DNA of 64,000 nt. Origin: Arthrobacter sp. U41 (lineage in GTDB: Bacteria; Actinomycetota; Actinomycetes; Actinomycetales; Micrococcaceae). How positions within the stretch are numbered: position 1 is the first letter of the stretch; the number at the start of each line of letters is the position of its first letter. Below, piece by piece: positions 48,641 to 57,468 of the stretch. The stretch is from the NCBI RefSeq assembly GCF_007679325.1, contig NZ_VEGI01000002.1:372001-436000 (forward strand). Direction: 5' to 3'. Position numbers and translations under genes: made by a program. The notes under the pieces were generated by a model. The model saw only the letters and a list, made by a program, of their open reading frames with translations, did not search any database and was not told where the DNA came from.

Positions 48641-50241
48641 CCCCTCATGAAAGCAACGGAGACACGGCGGGCAACGCCGGCCTCCAGGGTGACTTTGGAC
48701 TGCATGGTGACTTTGGACTGCACGGTGACTTTGGACTGCTGAGTCCCGTCTCGGCGTCGCCGCTCGTGGCGGCGCTGACCGGGGACCGGGCCGTCCTGGC
48801 CGCCATTCTCCGGGTGGAGGCTGCGTGGGCCACGGTCCTGGAAGGCGCGTCCCTGGCGCCCGCCGGATCCGCCGCAGTGGTGGCCGTGGCCGCCGATGTG
48901 AGCCGCTACGACCTCCCGGACCTTGCGGTGCGTGCCCAGGGCGGCGCCAACCCGGTGATCCCGCTGCTGGCGGACCTGCGCGGGCAGGTTGCGGCCCTTG
49001 ATACCGCGGGGATCGGGGCGGGACAGGCCGTGCACACCTCGCTGACCAGCCAGGACGTGCTCGATTCAGCCCTGATCCTCCTCGCCAGGGACGCCGTCCG
49101 CGGTCTGCTCACCGAGCTGAAGGCAGCGACGGCGGCGCTGGCCGCCCTCGCGGAACAGCACGCGGACACGCTCTGCGTGGGCCGCAGCCTCACCCAGCAC
49201 TCCCTGCCGTTCAGCTTCGGGCTCAAGGCGGCCCAATGGTTCCACGGCCTCGCCGCCGCCGCACGCCGCCTCGAGGCGCTCAAGTTCCCCGTGCAGACCG
49301 GAGGGGCTGCCGGGACACTGGCGGCCGGCACCGTCCTGACGGCGGGCTCGGACCTCAGCCCCTTTGATCTGTCCGACCGGCTGGCCGCAGAACTCGGCCT
49401 CGCCGCCGTGCCGGCCCCGTGGCACACCAACCGCCTCGCCGTCACATCCCTCGGCGATGCCCTGGCCGCCGTGACCGACGCGGCGGGAAAGGTCGCCTCC
49501 GACGTGCTGTTCCTGAGCCGCCCGGAGGTCGCCGAGCTCGCCGAGCCACGCGCCGCGGGACGGGGAGGGTCCTCGGCCATGCCGCAGAAGCAGAACCCGG
49601 TGCTGTCCGTGCTGGTCCGCAGCGCCGCCCTGCAGGCCCCCGGCCAGGCCGCCCAGCTGCACCTGGCTGCCGCCAACTTCAACGATGAACGCCCCGACGG
49701 CGCCTGGCACAGCGAATGGCCGGCCCTCCGCCAGCTCCTCCGCCTGGGCCTCGGAGCCTCCGTCCAGCTGCGGGAACTTGCCGAAGGCCTGCAGGTTTTC
49801 CCCGGGGCCATGCGGCGCAACCTGGACCTTGCCGGACCGCTGCTGCTCAGTGAAGCCGTCTCGGCCGCGGTCGCACCGCTCCTGGCCGGAAAGTCTGCGG
49901 CCGGACAGTCAGGGGCCGGACAGTCCGCCGCGGACGGCAAGCGGCTGCTGCAGTCCGTCGTGGACCAGACGCTTCAGGTCCCGGCCGCCGAACAGGCCGC
50001 CACCTACCGGCGGCTGCTCCGCGACGCTGTCCCGCCTGCGCTGCTCTCCGATGCCCGGCTCGAGGAACTGCTCGATCCGGCCAACTACCTCGGCCAGGCC
50101 GCCGACATCTCCCGCCGCATCCTCGCGGCCTACCCGGACTACAGCGCCAGCGCCAGCGCCAGCCACGCCGACGCCGACGCCGACGCCGGAGTCCACACGC
50201 CGTTACCGATCCCCGACCTGAACGGAGCCTCCCGTGGCTAG
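48637..50241 (+). CDS. pcaB: 3-carboxy-cis,cis-muconate cycloisomerase
   Basis: A 534-residue fumarase/adenylosuccinate-lyase-fold enzyme with TSLTSQDVLDSALIL, QTGGAAGTLAAGT and the signature GGSSAMPQKQNPVLS. It lactonises carboxymuconate to 4-carboxymuconolactone. It is longer than the usual 350-450 residues because of three N-terminal GDFGL repeats (residues about 18-34), a C-terminal Gln/Ala stretch and a SASASASHADADADA tail. GTG 48637 overlaps the pcaG stop. Confidence 0.94.
   Translation: MTPHESNGDTAGNAGLQGDFGLHGDFGLHGDFGLLSPVSASPLVAALTGDRAVLAAILRVEAAWATVLEGASLAPAGSAAVVAVAADVSRYDLPDLAVRAQGGANPVIPLLADLRGQVAALDTAGIGAGQAVHTSLTSQDVLDSALILLARDAVRGLLTELKAATAALAALAEQHADTLCVGRSLTQHSLPFSFGLKAAQWFHGLAAAARRLEALKFPVQTGGAAGTLAAGTVLTAGSDLSPFDLSDRLAAELGLAAVPAPWHTNRLAVTSLGDALAAVTDAAGKVASDVLFLSRPEVAELAEPRAAGRGGSSAMPQKQNPVLSVLVRSAALQAPGQAAQLHLAAANFNDERPDGAWHSEWPALRQLLRLGLGASVQLRELAEGLQVFPGAMRRNLDLAGPLLLSEAVSAAVAPLLAGKSAAGQSGAGQSAADGKRLLQSVVDQTLQVPAAEQAATYRRLLRDAVPPALLSDARLEELLDPANYLGQAADISRRILAAYPDYSASASASHADADADAGVHTPLPIPDLNGASRG
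48685..48738 (+). repeat. Three tandem 18-bp repeats in pcaB 5' end
   Basis: Three copies of an 18-bp unit (48685-48702, 48703-48720, 48721-48738) differ only at positions 2 of each unit. They encode QGDFGL, HGDFGL, HGDFGL. Near-identity at DNA level implies recent expansion by slippage. Confidence 0.9.
50143..50190 (+). repeat. Low-complexity GCC/GAC-type repeats in pcaB 3' end
   Basis: Runs of 6-bp units (gccagc three to four times, then gccgac four times) encode SASASASH ADADADA at the PcaB C-terminus. Likely length-variable between strains. Confidence 0.8.
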
Positions 50242-51052
50242 ACCCACAGTCAAGGCAGTACTGCTCTCGCCCCAGCGCCCGCTGGGGGACAAACCCCTCC
50301 TCGTGGCCGGCCCCTCCCTGGGCACGTCCACGCTGCTGTGGGCCCAGGCCGGCGCCCTGCTCGGGGACGACGTCGACGTTGTCGCCTGGGACCTGCCCGG
50401 GCACGGCATCTCACCGGCCGCGGCGGAGCCGTTCACGGTGGCCGACCTGGCCGACGCCGTCGTCGAATTGGTCGATTCGATCGCTCCCGGCGCGCGGTTC
50501 CACTACGCCGGGGTCTCGCTGGGCGGTGCCACCGGGCTGCAGCTGGGCATCAAGCATGGACACCGCCTCAAGAGCCTGTCCGTGCAGTGCGCCGGGGCCA
50601 AACTGGGCACGCCGGAGGGCTGGCTGGAGCGTGCGGAGACCGTCCGCACGCAGGGAACGCCGGTGATGATCCAGGGATCGGCCCAGCGCTGGTTTGCACC
50701 CGGCTTTATGGAGCACCAGCCCGAACTCAGCAGCCGCCTGCTGCACAGCCTGCGCGACGCCGACCGCTTCAGCTACGCCTTCTGCTGCGAAGCCCTCGCC
50801 GGCTTCGACGTCCGGGACCAGCTGGGCAGCATCAGCGTCCCCACCCAGGCCCTCGCCGGGGCCCTGGACAATGTTGCCCCGCCGTCGATGGCCGCGGAGA
50901 TCGTCGAAGGAATCACTTCCGGCGGCGGCACAGCGAACGCGGCGACCCTCGAGGGTGTGGCCCACCTGGCCCCCTTCGAGGCCCCAGGCCACGTGGCCGA
51001 ACTGCTGCGCAGCCTGATCACCTGGACCGAATCCACCGGAGCAGGAAAATGA
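50234..51052 (+). CDS. pcaD: 3-oxoadipate enol-lactonase
   Basis: A 272-residue alpha/beta hydrolase with WDLPGHGISPA, nucleophile S95 in YAGVSLGGATG and catalytic His in EGVAHLAPFEAP. It opens the enol-lactone to 3-oxoadipate. Here it is separate from PcaC, whereas many actinobacteria carry a PcaL fusion. GTG 50234 overlaps pcaB by 8 bp; the stop overlaps pcaC (ATGA). Confidence 0.94.
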   Translation: MARPTVKAVLLSPQRPLGDKPLLVAGPSLGTSTLLWAQAGALLGDDVDVVAWDLPGHGISPAAAEPFTVADLADAVVELVDSIAPGARFHYAGVSLGGATGLQLGIKHGHRLKSLSVQCAGAKLGTPEGWLERAETVRTQGTPVMIQGSAQRWFAPGFMEHQPELSSRLLHSLRDADRFSYAFCCEALAGFDVRDQLGSISVPTQALAGALDNVAPPSMAAEIVEGITSGGGTANAATLEGVAHLAPFEAPGHVAELLRSLITWTESTGAGK

Positions 51053-51546
51053 CGGGCGCAGATCTCAGCGGCGCGGCGCGGACCGGGCCGGAACGGCATG
51101 GAGCAGTCCAGCCGGACGCCACCAGTCAGGAGATCTACGACGACGGCATGGTGGTCCGCCGCGAGGTGCTCGGCACCGAACACGTGGACCGCGCCAACGC
51201 CGCCAAGGATTCCTTCACCGAGGACTTCCAGGACATGATCACCCGGATCGCCTGGGGCGGCATCTGGACCAGACCGGGCCTGAGCCGCCAAATGCGCTCG
51301 GCGGTCACCCTTACCGCCATGGTGGCCCACGGGCACTGGGAAGAACTGGCCATGCATATCCGCGCCGCCATCAACAACGGCCTGAGCCGGGATGAGATCA
51401 AGGAAATCCTGCTCCAGACCGCGATCTACTGCGGCGTCCCCTCCGCCAACACCGCCTTCAAGACCGCCCAGCAGGTGTTCCAGTCGATGGACACCCCCGC
51501 CAGGGACACTACAGAAGTCGACACAGGATCGGACAAGACGCCGTGA
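51049..51546 (+). CDS. pcaC: 4-carboxymuconolactone decarboxylase
   Basis: A 165-residue AhpD-fold protein with the CMD core YDDGMVVRREVLGTEHVDRANAAKDSFTEDFQDMITRIAWGGIWTR and HWEELAMHIRAAINNGLSRDEIKEILLQTAIYCGVP. It decarboxylates 4-carboxymuconolactone to the enol-lactone. About 25 extra N-terminal residues and a short acidic tail flank the core. Coupled to pcaD and pcaF by 4-bp overlaps. Confidence 0.95.
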   Translation: MTGADLSGAARTGPERHGAVQPDATSQEIYDDGMVVRREVLGTEHVDRANAAKDSFTEDFQDMITRIAWGGIWTRPGLSRQMRSAVTLTAMVAHGHWEELAMHIRAAINNGLSRDEIKEILLQTAIYCGVPSANTAFKTAQQVFQSMDTPARDTTEVDTGSDKTP

Positions 51547-52802
51547 ACCAGGCCTACATCTACGATGCCGTCAGGACCCCCTTCGGCAAGTTCGGCGGCG
51601 GACTCGCCGGCGTCCGTCCGGACGACCTCGCCGCCCACGTGATCCGCGAAGCCGTGAAGCGTGCCCCGGACCTCGACGTCGAACGCATCGACGAGGTGGT
51701 CTTCGGCAACGCCAACGGCGCCGGCGAGGAGAACCGCAACATCGCCCGGATGGGCACCCTCCTGGCCGGGCTTCCCGTGTCGGTTCCCGGCACCACCGTC
51801 AACCGGCTCTGCGGCTCGTCCCTGGACGCGGCGATCATCGCCTCCCGCCAGATCAACACCGGCGACGCGGAGCTGATGCTGGCCGGCGGCGCCGAATCCA
51901 TGTCCCGCGCCCCCTGGGTGCTGCCCAAGACCGAGAAGCCCTACCCGGCCGGGGACATGACCCTGGTCTCCACCACCCTGGGCTGGCGGCTGGTCAACAA
52001 GGCCATGCGGCCGGACTGGACCGTGTCCCTGGGCGAGGCCACCGAGCGGCTCCGCGAGAAGTACGGTGTCACCCGCGAGGCGCAGGATGAATTCTCGGCC
52101 AACTCGCACAACCTTGCCGCCGCTGCCTGGGACGAGGGGTTCTATGACGGGCTCGTCACCCCGGTCCCGGGCACGGACCTGGTCCGCGACGAAGGCATCC
52201 GCGCCGGATCCACGGCGGAGAAGCTCGCCGGCCTCAAAACCGTGTTCCGGACCGACGACGGCACCGTCACCGCCGGGAACGCCTCCCCGCTGTCCGACGG
52301 CGCCTCCGCGGCCTGGCTCGGCTCGGAAAACGCCGCGGGGATCCTGGGGATGGAGCCGCTGGCCCGCATCGCCGGCCGCGGCGCGCACGCCAACGATCCG
52401 CAGTTTTTCGGCTACGCCCCCGTGGAAGCCGCGAACAAAGCCCTCGCCAAAGCCGGCATCGGCTGGGACCAGGTGGGCGCCGTCGAACTCAACGAAGCCT
52501 TCGCCGCGCAGTCCCTGGCCTGCATCAATGCCTGGGACATCGACCACTCCATCGTGAACCGGCACGGCGGAGCCATCGCCATGGGCCACCCGCTGGGCGC
52601 CTCCGGCGGCCGCATCCTCGGCACGCTCGCCCGTTCCCTGCAGGCGTCCGGGCAGCGCTGGGGCGTCGCCGCGATCTGCATCGGCGTCGGCCAGGGCCTC
52701 GCCGTCGTGCTCGAAAACGTCACCTCATCCGCCGCCCCGGCAAAAACATCGTCGAAAACACCGGCAGAAACGCAGCCGCCGGCAAAACCAGTAAAGGGCT
52801 AG
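51543..52802 (+). CDS. pcaF: 3-oxoadipyl-CoA thiolase
   Basis: A 419-residue thiolase. The acyl-accepting Cys90 lies in VNRLCGSSLDAA; NRHGGAIAMGHPLGASGGR and AICIGVGQGLAVVLE provide the His and second Cys. It cleaves 3-oxoadipyl-CoA to succinyl-CoA and acetyl-CoA. The C-terminus has a 25-residue Ala/Pro/Lys tail beyond the fold. GTG 51543 overlaps pcaC. Placed before pcaIJ in the operon although it acts after them. Confidence 0.95.
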   Translation: MNQAYIYDAVRTPFGKFGGGLAGVRPDDLAAHVIREAVKRAPDLDVERIDEVVFGNANGAGEENRNIARMGTLLAGLPVSVPGTTVNRLCGSSLDAAIIASRQINTGDAELMLAGGAESMSRAPWVLPKTEKPYPAGDMTLVSTTLGWRLVNKAMRPDWTVSLGEATERLREKYGVTREAQDEFSANSHNLAAAAWDEGFYDGLVTPVPGTDLVRDEGIRAGSTAEKLAGLKTVFRTDDGTVTAGNASPLSDGASAAWLGSENAAGILGMEPLARIAGRGAHANDPQFFGYAPVEAANKALAKAGIGWDQVGAVELNEAFAAQSLACINAWDIDHSIVNRHGGAIAMGHPLGASGGRILGTLARSLQASGQRWGVAAICIGVGQGLAVVLENVTSSAAPAKTSSKTPAETQPPAKPVKG

Positions 52803-52805
52803 GAC

Positions 52806-53465
52806 ATGCTGAACTTTCCCGAGACCGTCAACGAGGCCGTCGCGGGCATCCGGGACGGCTCCACCGTGATGATCGGAGGATTCGGCAACGCCGGTCAGCC
52901 GTTCGAACTCATCGACGCCCTGATGGACTGCGGCGCCAGGGACCTCACCGTGGTCAACAACAACGCCGGCCAGGGCGACCAGGGCCTCGCGGTGCTGATC
53001 AAGGAAGGGCGGGTGAAGAAAATGATCTGCTCCTTCCCGCGGCAGTCCGACTCCTGGCACTTCGACGCGAAGTTCCGCGCCGGCGAGATCGAACTCGAAC
53101 TCGTCCCGCAGGGCAACCTCGCCGAACGGATCCGCGCCGCGGGCGCCGGGATCGGCGGCTTCTTCACCCCCACCGGCTACGGCACCATGCTGGCCGAAGG
53201 AAAGGAAACCCGGATCCTGGACGGCCGCGGCCAGGTCTTCGAGACCGCCATCCACGCCGACGTCGCCCTCATCAAAGCGCTCACGGCCGACGGCAAGGGC
53301 AACCTCGTCTACCGGAAGACAGCCCGCAACTTCGGCCCGATCATGGCCGCCGCGGCCAAACACACCATCGTCCAGGTGTCCCGGATCGTCCCCACCGGAG
53401 ACCTCGACCCGGAAACCATCGTGACCCCCGGCATCTACGTCAACAGCATTGTGAAGGTGGCCTGA
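52806..53465 (+). CDS. pcaI: 3-oxoadipate CoA-transferase, subunit A
   Basis: A 219-residue family I CoA-transferase alpha subunit with the glycine loop MIGGFGNAGQPFELIDAL and FFTPTGYGTMLAEGKETR. With PcaJ it moves CoA from succinyl-CoA to 3-oxoadipate. ATG 52806 is 3 bp after pcaF; 1 bp separates it from pcaJ. Confidence 0.95.
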   Translation: MLNFPETVNEAVAGIRDGSTVMIGGFGNAGQPFELIDALMDCGARDLTVVNNNAGQGDQGLAVLIKEGRVKKMICSFPRQSDSWHFDAKFRAGEIELELVPQGNLAERIRAAGAGIGGFFTPTGYGTMLAEGKETRILDGRGQVFETAIHADVALIKALTADGKGNLVYRKTARNFGPIMAAAAKHTIVQVSRIVPTGDLDPETIVTPGIYVNSIVKVA

Positions 53466-53466
53466 C

Positions 53467-54183
53467 ATGAGCATCCAATCCAATGGCCAGGCAGGAATCC
53501 ACGCAGGAATCCACGCCGGCATCCAGACCTCCGACAAGCCGCTGGGCCGCGATGACCTGGCCCGCCTGGTGGCCCGGGACATCACATCCGGGTCCTTCGT
53601 GAACCTCGGTATCGGCCAGCCCACCCTGGTCTCCAACTACCTCGAGCCGGAGCAGAACATCACGCTCCACACCGAGAACGGCATGCTCGGCATGGGCCCG
53701 GAGGCCACCGGCGGCCAGATCGACGGCGACCTCATCAACGCCGGCAAGATCCCCGTGACCGAACTGCCCGGGGCGTCCTACTTCCACCACGCCGACTCCT
53801 TCGCGATCATGCGCGGGGGGCATCTGGACATCTGCGTGCTGGGCGCCTTCCAGGTCTCCGCCACCGGCGACCTCGCCAACTGGCACACCGGCGCCCCGGA
53901 CGCGATCCCGGCCGTCGGCGGAGCGATGGACCTCGCCACCGGCGCCAAGGATGTCTTCGTCATGATGACCCTCCTGACCCGCGAGGGCGTCTCCAAGCTC
54001 GTCGAAACGTGCACCTACCCGCTGACCGGCGTCGGCTGTGTGACCAGGATCTACACAGACAAGGCCGTCTTCCTGACCGGCCCCGACGGGGTGCAGGTCC
54101 GGGAAACGTTCGGCTGCACCCTCGAAGAGCTGCAGGCCATGGTTCCGGTGCCGCTCACGGCCGCGTCCGCCGCCGGAACCTGA
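53467..54183 (+). CDS. pcaJ: 3-oxoadipate CoA-transferase, subunit B
   Basis: A 238-residue beta subunit. HTENGMLGMGP holds the catalytic Glu that forms the CoA thioester; FVNLGIGQPTLVSNYL and TKLVET-like SKLVETCTYPLTGVGCVTRIYTD are family segments. An extra N-terminal AGIHAGIHAGIQT repeat precedes the fold. Forms a heteromer with PcaI. Confidence 0.95.
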   Translation: MSIQSNGQAGIHAGIHAGIQTSDKPLGRDDLARLVARDITSGSFVNLGIGQPTLVSNYLEPEQNITLHTENGMLGMGPEATGGQIDGDLINAGKIPVTELPGASYFHHADSFAIMRGGHLDICVLGAFQVSATGDLANWHTGAPDAIPAVGGAMDLATGAKDVFVMMTLLTREGVSKLVETCTYPLTGVGCVTRIYTDKAVFLTGPDGVQVRETFGCTLEELQAMVPVPLTAASAAGT

Positions 54184-54231
54184 GCACCTGTCCGCACGGA
54201 TAAAGTGGGGCGGGACCGGGAGGCTAAGGAA

Positions 54232-55047
54232 ATGATCGACGCAGCAAAGGGCGCGCGGACCGGTGACGGGCCGGCGGCCAGTGACCAGTACGTGCAGTCG
54301 CTGGCGCGCGGGCTGGCGGTGATCCGCGCCTTCGACACGGACCATCCGAAGATGACGCTGACCGAGGTGGCGGCGCGGACGGACCTTACCCGGGCCACCG
54401 CGCGGCGGTTCCTGCACACGCTCGTGGAGCTGGGTTACGTCCGCACCGACGGCAAGATCTTCGCCCTGACCGCCAAGGTGCTGCAGCTCGGCTACGCCTA
54501 CCTGTCGGGGCTGTCGCTGCCGCAGCTCGCCCAGCCCCACCTCGAGGAGCTGTCGCTCCAACTGGGGGAGTCGACGTCGGCCGCGGTGCTGGAAGGCACG
54601 GACATCGCCTACATCGCCCGGGTGGCGACGCGCCGGATCATGACCGTGGGGATCACTGTCGGGACCCGCTTTCCGGCCTACGCGACGTCGATGGGCAGGG
54701 TGCTGCTGGCTGCCCTGCCGCCGGCCCGGCTGGAGGAGTACCTCGCCCACGCCGACATCCGGCCCCTGACCCCGCACGCCATTGGAACACGGGAGGGACT
54801 GCTCGCGGAGCTGGCCACCGTCAGGGCGCAGGGATGGTGCCTGCTTAACCAGGAGCTCGAACCCGGGCTGATGTCCGTCGCCGCTCCGGTCCATGACGGT
54901 CCCAAGGTGGTCGCCGCCATCAACGTGTCATTGCAGGCGCAGTCCGTTGCGGCCCGGCCTGACCCGGAGGCCTACCTGGACTCGGTTCGGACGGCGACCG
55001 TGGCCACCGCCGGACTCATTTCGGCCGACCTGTCCTCCGGACGCTGA
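54232..55047 (+). CDS. pcaR: IclR-family pathway regulator (PcaR-type)
   Basis: A 271-residue IclR protein of the PcaR/PcaU/PobR group: YVQSLARGLAVIRAFDTDHPKMTLTEVAARTDLTRATARRFLHTLVELGYV, then the effector domain (TRFPAYATSMGRVLLAALP; CLLNQELEPGLMSVAAPVHD). Such regulators activate pca genes in response to protocatechuate or 3-oxoadipate. It ends the operon and may control it. ATG 54232 chosen; an in-frame start at 54205 would add nine residues. Confidence 0.9.
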   Translation: MIDAAKGARTGDGPAASDQYVQSLARGLAVIRAFDTDHPKMTLTEVAARTDLTRATARRFLHTLVELGYVRTDGKIFALTAKVLQLGYAYLSGLSLPQLAQPHLEELSLQLGESTSAAVLEGTDIAYIARVATRRIMTVGITVGTRFPAYATSMGRVLLAALPPARLEEYLAHADIRPLTPHAIGTREGLLAELATVRAQGWCLLNQELEPGLMSVAAPVHDGPKVVAAINVSLQAQSVAARPDPEAYLDSVRTATVATAGLISADLSSGR

Positions 55048-55053
55048 CGCGCT

Positions 55054-55296
55054 TCAGTTGGGACTCCCCGAGACCGGCGCGGTGGACACCGTGATGGTGA
55101 CGCCGGCGGCGTCATCGTCACGGATCTTGAGGTGCAGGTCCCTGCCCACCAGCGAGGCATGGATGTCCTCACTGTCCGCGGGGGCGAGCTGCTCGGCCAG
55201 CCGTGTGACCGCCAGCGCCATGGCCCGGCCCCAGTCGTGGGGATCCGTGCTGGACGCCCCGGCCTCGGCCGAGTAGTTCTCCTGTGCTTCGGACAT
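55054..55296 (-). CDS. Small hypothetical protein
   Basis: An 80-residue acidic protein (MSEAQENYSAEAG..., RAMALAVTRLAEQLAPADSEDIHASLVGRDLHLKI). I recognise no family. ATG 55296 is chosen because GGGAGC precedes it on the minus strand. It converges on pcaR. The 230 bp between it and the next gene show nothing I can name. Confidence 0.55.
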   Translation of the reverse strand: MSEAQENYSAEAGASSTDPHDWGRAMALAVTRLAEQLAPADSEDIHASLVGRDLHLKIRDDDAAGVTITVSTAPVSGSPN

Positions 55297-55527
55297 GTGC
55301 TCCCGCTTTCCGCCCTTGGAGCGCGGCCTGTCAGGCTGATCCGGACAGGCGGCCGGCCCGGCAGGTGGCGAAGGCCGGCAGGCTCCAGTACTTGAGCATG
55401 CCCAGTCTAGTGACCCCGGCGCGCGAACGTCCACGGTCCGCGCCCCGGGCTGCGGAAGTTACGGCCGGAAGCCCGCTAGGATTTCAATCCGGGACACTCC
55501 ACGCCCCCACTTGCCTCGAAGGACGCC

Positions 55528-56511
55528 ATGCCAGAGAAAAATCCCGCGGTCGATAGCAATCCTGCGGCCGCCAGCCAGACTGTGCGCGACAGCACAACCC
55601 CGGCCCGGCGCGCCGCCGTCGTCGTCAACCCCGCCAAATCAGGCGGTGAGGAACTGAAGGGCGCAATCCTCCGGCTGTGCGAGACGCAGGGCTGGGCCGA
55701 GCCGCTCTGGCTCGAAACCACGGTCGAGGACCCGGGAGCCGGCCAGGCCCGCGAGGCGCTGGAGGCCGGCGTCGACGTCGTGATTGCCGCCGGCGGCGAC
55801 GGGACCGTGCGCTGCGTCGCGGAGGTGCTCGCCGGTACCGGAACGCCCATGGGCCTGGTGCCGCTGGGAACCGGAAACCTGCTGGCCCGCAACCTGGGTG
55901 TGGACATTACCGATCCGGTGTCCGCCTGCTACGACGTGTTCAACGGCAGCGACAAGGCCATCGACGTTGTTAAGGCCCGGCTGAACCGCTCCGACGACGA
56001 ACAGGTGTTCCTGGTGATGGCCGGACTCGGCTACGACGCCGCCATTATGGCGGACACCGTCGATGTGCTCAAGGACCGCATGGGGTGGCTGGCGTACGTT
56101 GAGGCCGGCATCCGCAAACTCCCCGGCAAACCCGTAAAGGCAACCATCAGCGTCGACGGCGGCCATCCCGTCCGCCGCAGGATCCGCAGCGTAATGATCG
56201 GCAACTGCGGCCGGATCATGGGCGGGGTGGAGATTTTCCCGGACGCCAAGGTCGACGACGCCGTGCTGGATCTGTTGGTACTGGCCCCGCGGGGCCGGTT
56301 TGGCTGGCTAGGCGTTGTTGCCGGTATCTTCGGCCGGAACAAGAGTGAGACCGAATCCGTGGAGTACTTCCAGGGCAAATCGGCCGAAATCACCCTGGAA
56401 CATGAGCAGGAGTTCCAGCTCGACGGCGACCACCTCGGCACCGGGACCCACCTTGTGGTGACCGTTGAGCCGGAGGCCTTGAAGATCCGGATGACCGCCG
56501 CAGCGGTGTAA
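55528..56511 (+). CDS. Diacylglycerol-kinase-family lipid kinase
   Basis: A 327-residue DAGK/YegS-type kinase: AVVVNPAKSGGEELK, the nucleotide-binding GGDGTVRCVAEVLAGTGTPMGLVPLGTGNLLARNLG (GGDGT near residue 90), then LVMAGLGYDAAIMADT and a C-terminal beta sandwich with EQEFQLDGDHLG. It phosphorylates a lipid, likely diacylglycerol. The window also encodes the PAP2-DAGK fusion at 2921-4417. Confidence 0.92.
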   Translation: MPEKNPAVDSNPAAASQTVRDSTTPARRAAVVVNPAKSGGEELKGAILRLCETQGWAEPLWLETTVEDPGAGQAREALEAGVDVVIAAGGDGTVRCVAEVLAGTGTPMGLVPLGTGNLLARNLGVDITDPVSACYDVFNGSDKAIDVVKARLNRSDDEQVFLVMAGLGYDAAIMADTVDVLKDRMGWLAYVEAGIRKLPGKPVKATISVDGGHPVRRRIRSVMIGNCGRIMGGVEIFPDAKVDDAVLDLLVLAPRGRFGWLGVVAGIFGRNKSETESVEYFQGKSAEITLEHEQEFQLDGDHLGTGTHLVVTVEPEALKIRMTAAAV

Positions 56512-56516
56512 GGCCA

Positions 56517-56525
56517 CCCCCCCCC
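56517..56525 (+). repeat. Poly-C tract (9 C)
   Basis: Nine consecutive C just after the lipid kinase stop, followed by GGG. A possible slippage or sequencing-error site; it is outside coding sequence. Confidence 0.8.
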
Positions 56526-56562
56526 GGGCATCCCTGCCTGCTGGTCGTCCCGCGTCCTTCCG

Positions 56563-57414
56563 TCACCGGTCAGAGACGGCGGGACGGTGCGCGAGGATCT
56601 CGGCCAGCTCGGCCAGCCGGTGGGCCCGGGCGGATTCCGCCGGGGTGAAGGGCTCCCCGGCACGGCTGAAGGTGATGGGACCGTGCCAGGCGGTCGGGAT
56701 CCGCAGCACGCTCCCGTCCACCGGTACCGGACCGGCAGGTTCGATCCGTGCGCGCAGCAGTTCCGCCACCGCCAGCGGCAGTTCCTCCGGGTTGGCGGCG
56801 ATCCTGGCCGCGAGGCTCAGCGCCCCGGTTTGCCCGTCGGCCATTGCCAACGCCGTGGTGGGCCAGACATGCGGATCGCCTCCGCCGCCCTCGCGCAGGG
56901 CCTTGAGCAGTTCCGCTTCGCGCAGGTCGCCGGGCGCGGACAGCACAAACTCGTCCAGCACACCGCCGTGGACCGGGTGGACATGGATACTGAGGATGTT
57001 CGTGTCCAGCCGAGCCAGCGACTGCGTGAGTTTCTGCAGCGAACCGGGCCGGTCCTTCAGCACGGTGCGGGCCCGCCACAGGGCCGGAGCGGCGCCGAGC
57101 CGGCTGCGGTGCCGCAACGCCGGGGCATGCAGCCAGGTCCGGAGCATCCGCGTCGCGGAGGGTTCCGCCACCCAAATGACCAGGATGGTGGCGGTCAGCG
57201 TGAGGACCAGGACCTTGGCCGCATAAGGCAGGTGCGTTCCCACTACGGCCGCATGGACCATCAGCTCGATGGGCAGCATCACGGCGACATTGGCCAAGGT
57301 CAGCCGGGTTTTGGTGGGTTCGGGCATCTGGCCGCAGACTTCGCAGCTCAGCTCGGAGGTTGCCGGTGTTCTGCCGTGTTTGGTGCCGCGGGCGGAGGGC
57401 TTCATGGGTCCCAT
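56563..57414 (-). CDS. Membrane-linked ACT-domain protein
   Basis: A 283-residue protein. A short Cys pair (CEVCGQ) in the N-terminus is followed by two hydrophobic helices (about 38-85; VAVMLPIELMVHAAVV, AAKVLVLTLTATILVIWVA). An ACT domain (about 113-190) starts RTVLKDRPGSLQKLTQSLARLDTNILSIHVHP. ACT domains bind amino acids or sense metabolites. Catalytic domains are absent. The ligand is unknown. ATG 57405 is an alternative start. Confidence 0.78.
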   Translation of the reverse strand: MGPMKPSARGTKHGRTPATSELSCEVCGQMPEPTKTRLTLANVAVMLPIELMVHAAVVGTHLPYAAKVLVLTLTATILVIWVAEPSATRMLRTWLHAPALRHRSRLGAAPALWRARTVLKDRPGSLQKLTQSLARLDTNILSIHVHPVHGGVLDEFVLSAPGDLREAELLKALREGGGGDPHVWPTTALAMADGQTGALSLAARIAANPEELPLAVAELLRARIEPAGPVPVDGSVLRIPTAWHGPITFSRAGEPFTPAESARAHRLAELAEILAHRPAVSDR

Positions 57415-57468
57415 GATGTCCGCGCGCTGTTACGGGCCCATTGCCGGCCCGTGACAGTTTCGTTCGGC

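Noticed and set aside
48637-48750. Frameshift or wrong start at the pcaB 5' end, suggested by the long odd N-terminus
   Set aside because: The frame is continuous, the GTGA overlap with pcaG gives good coupling, and the extra residues are explained by three tandem 18-bp repeats.
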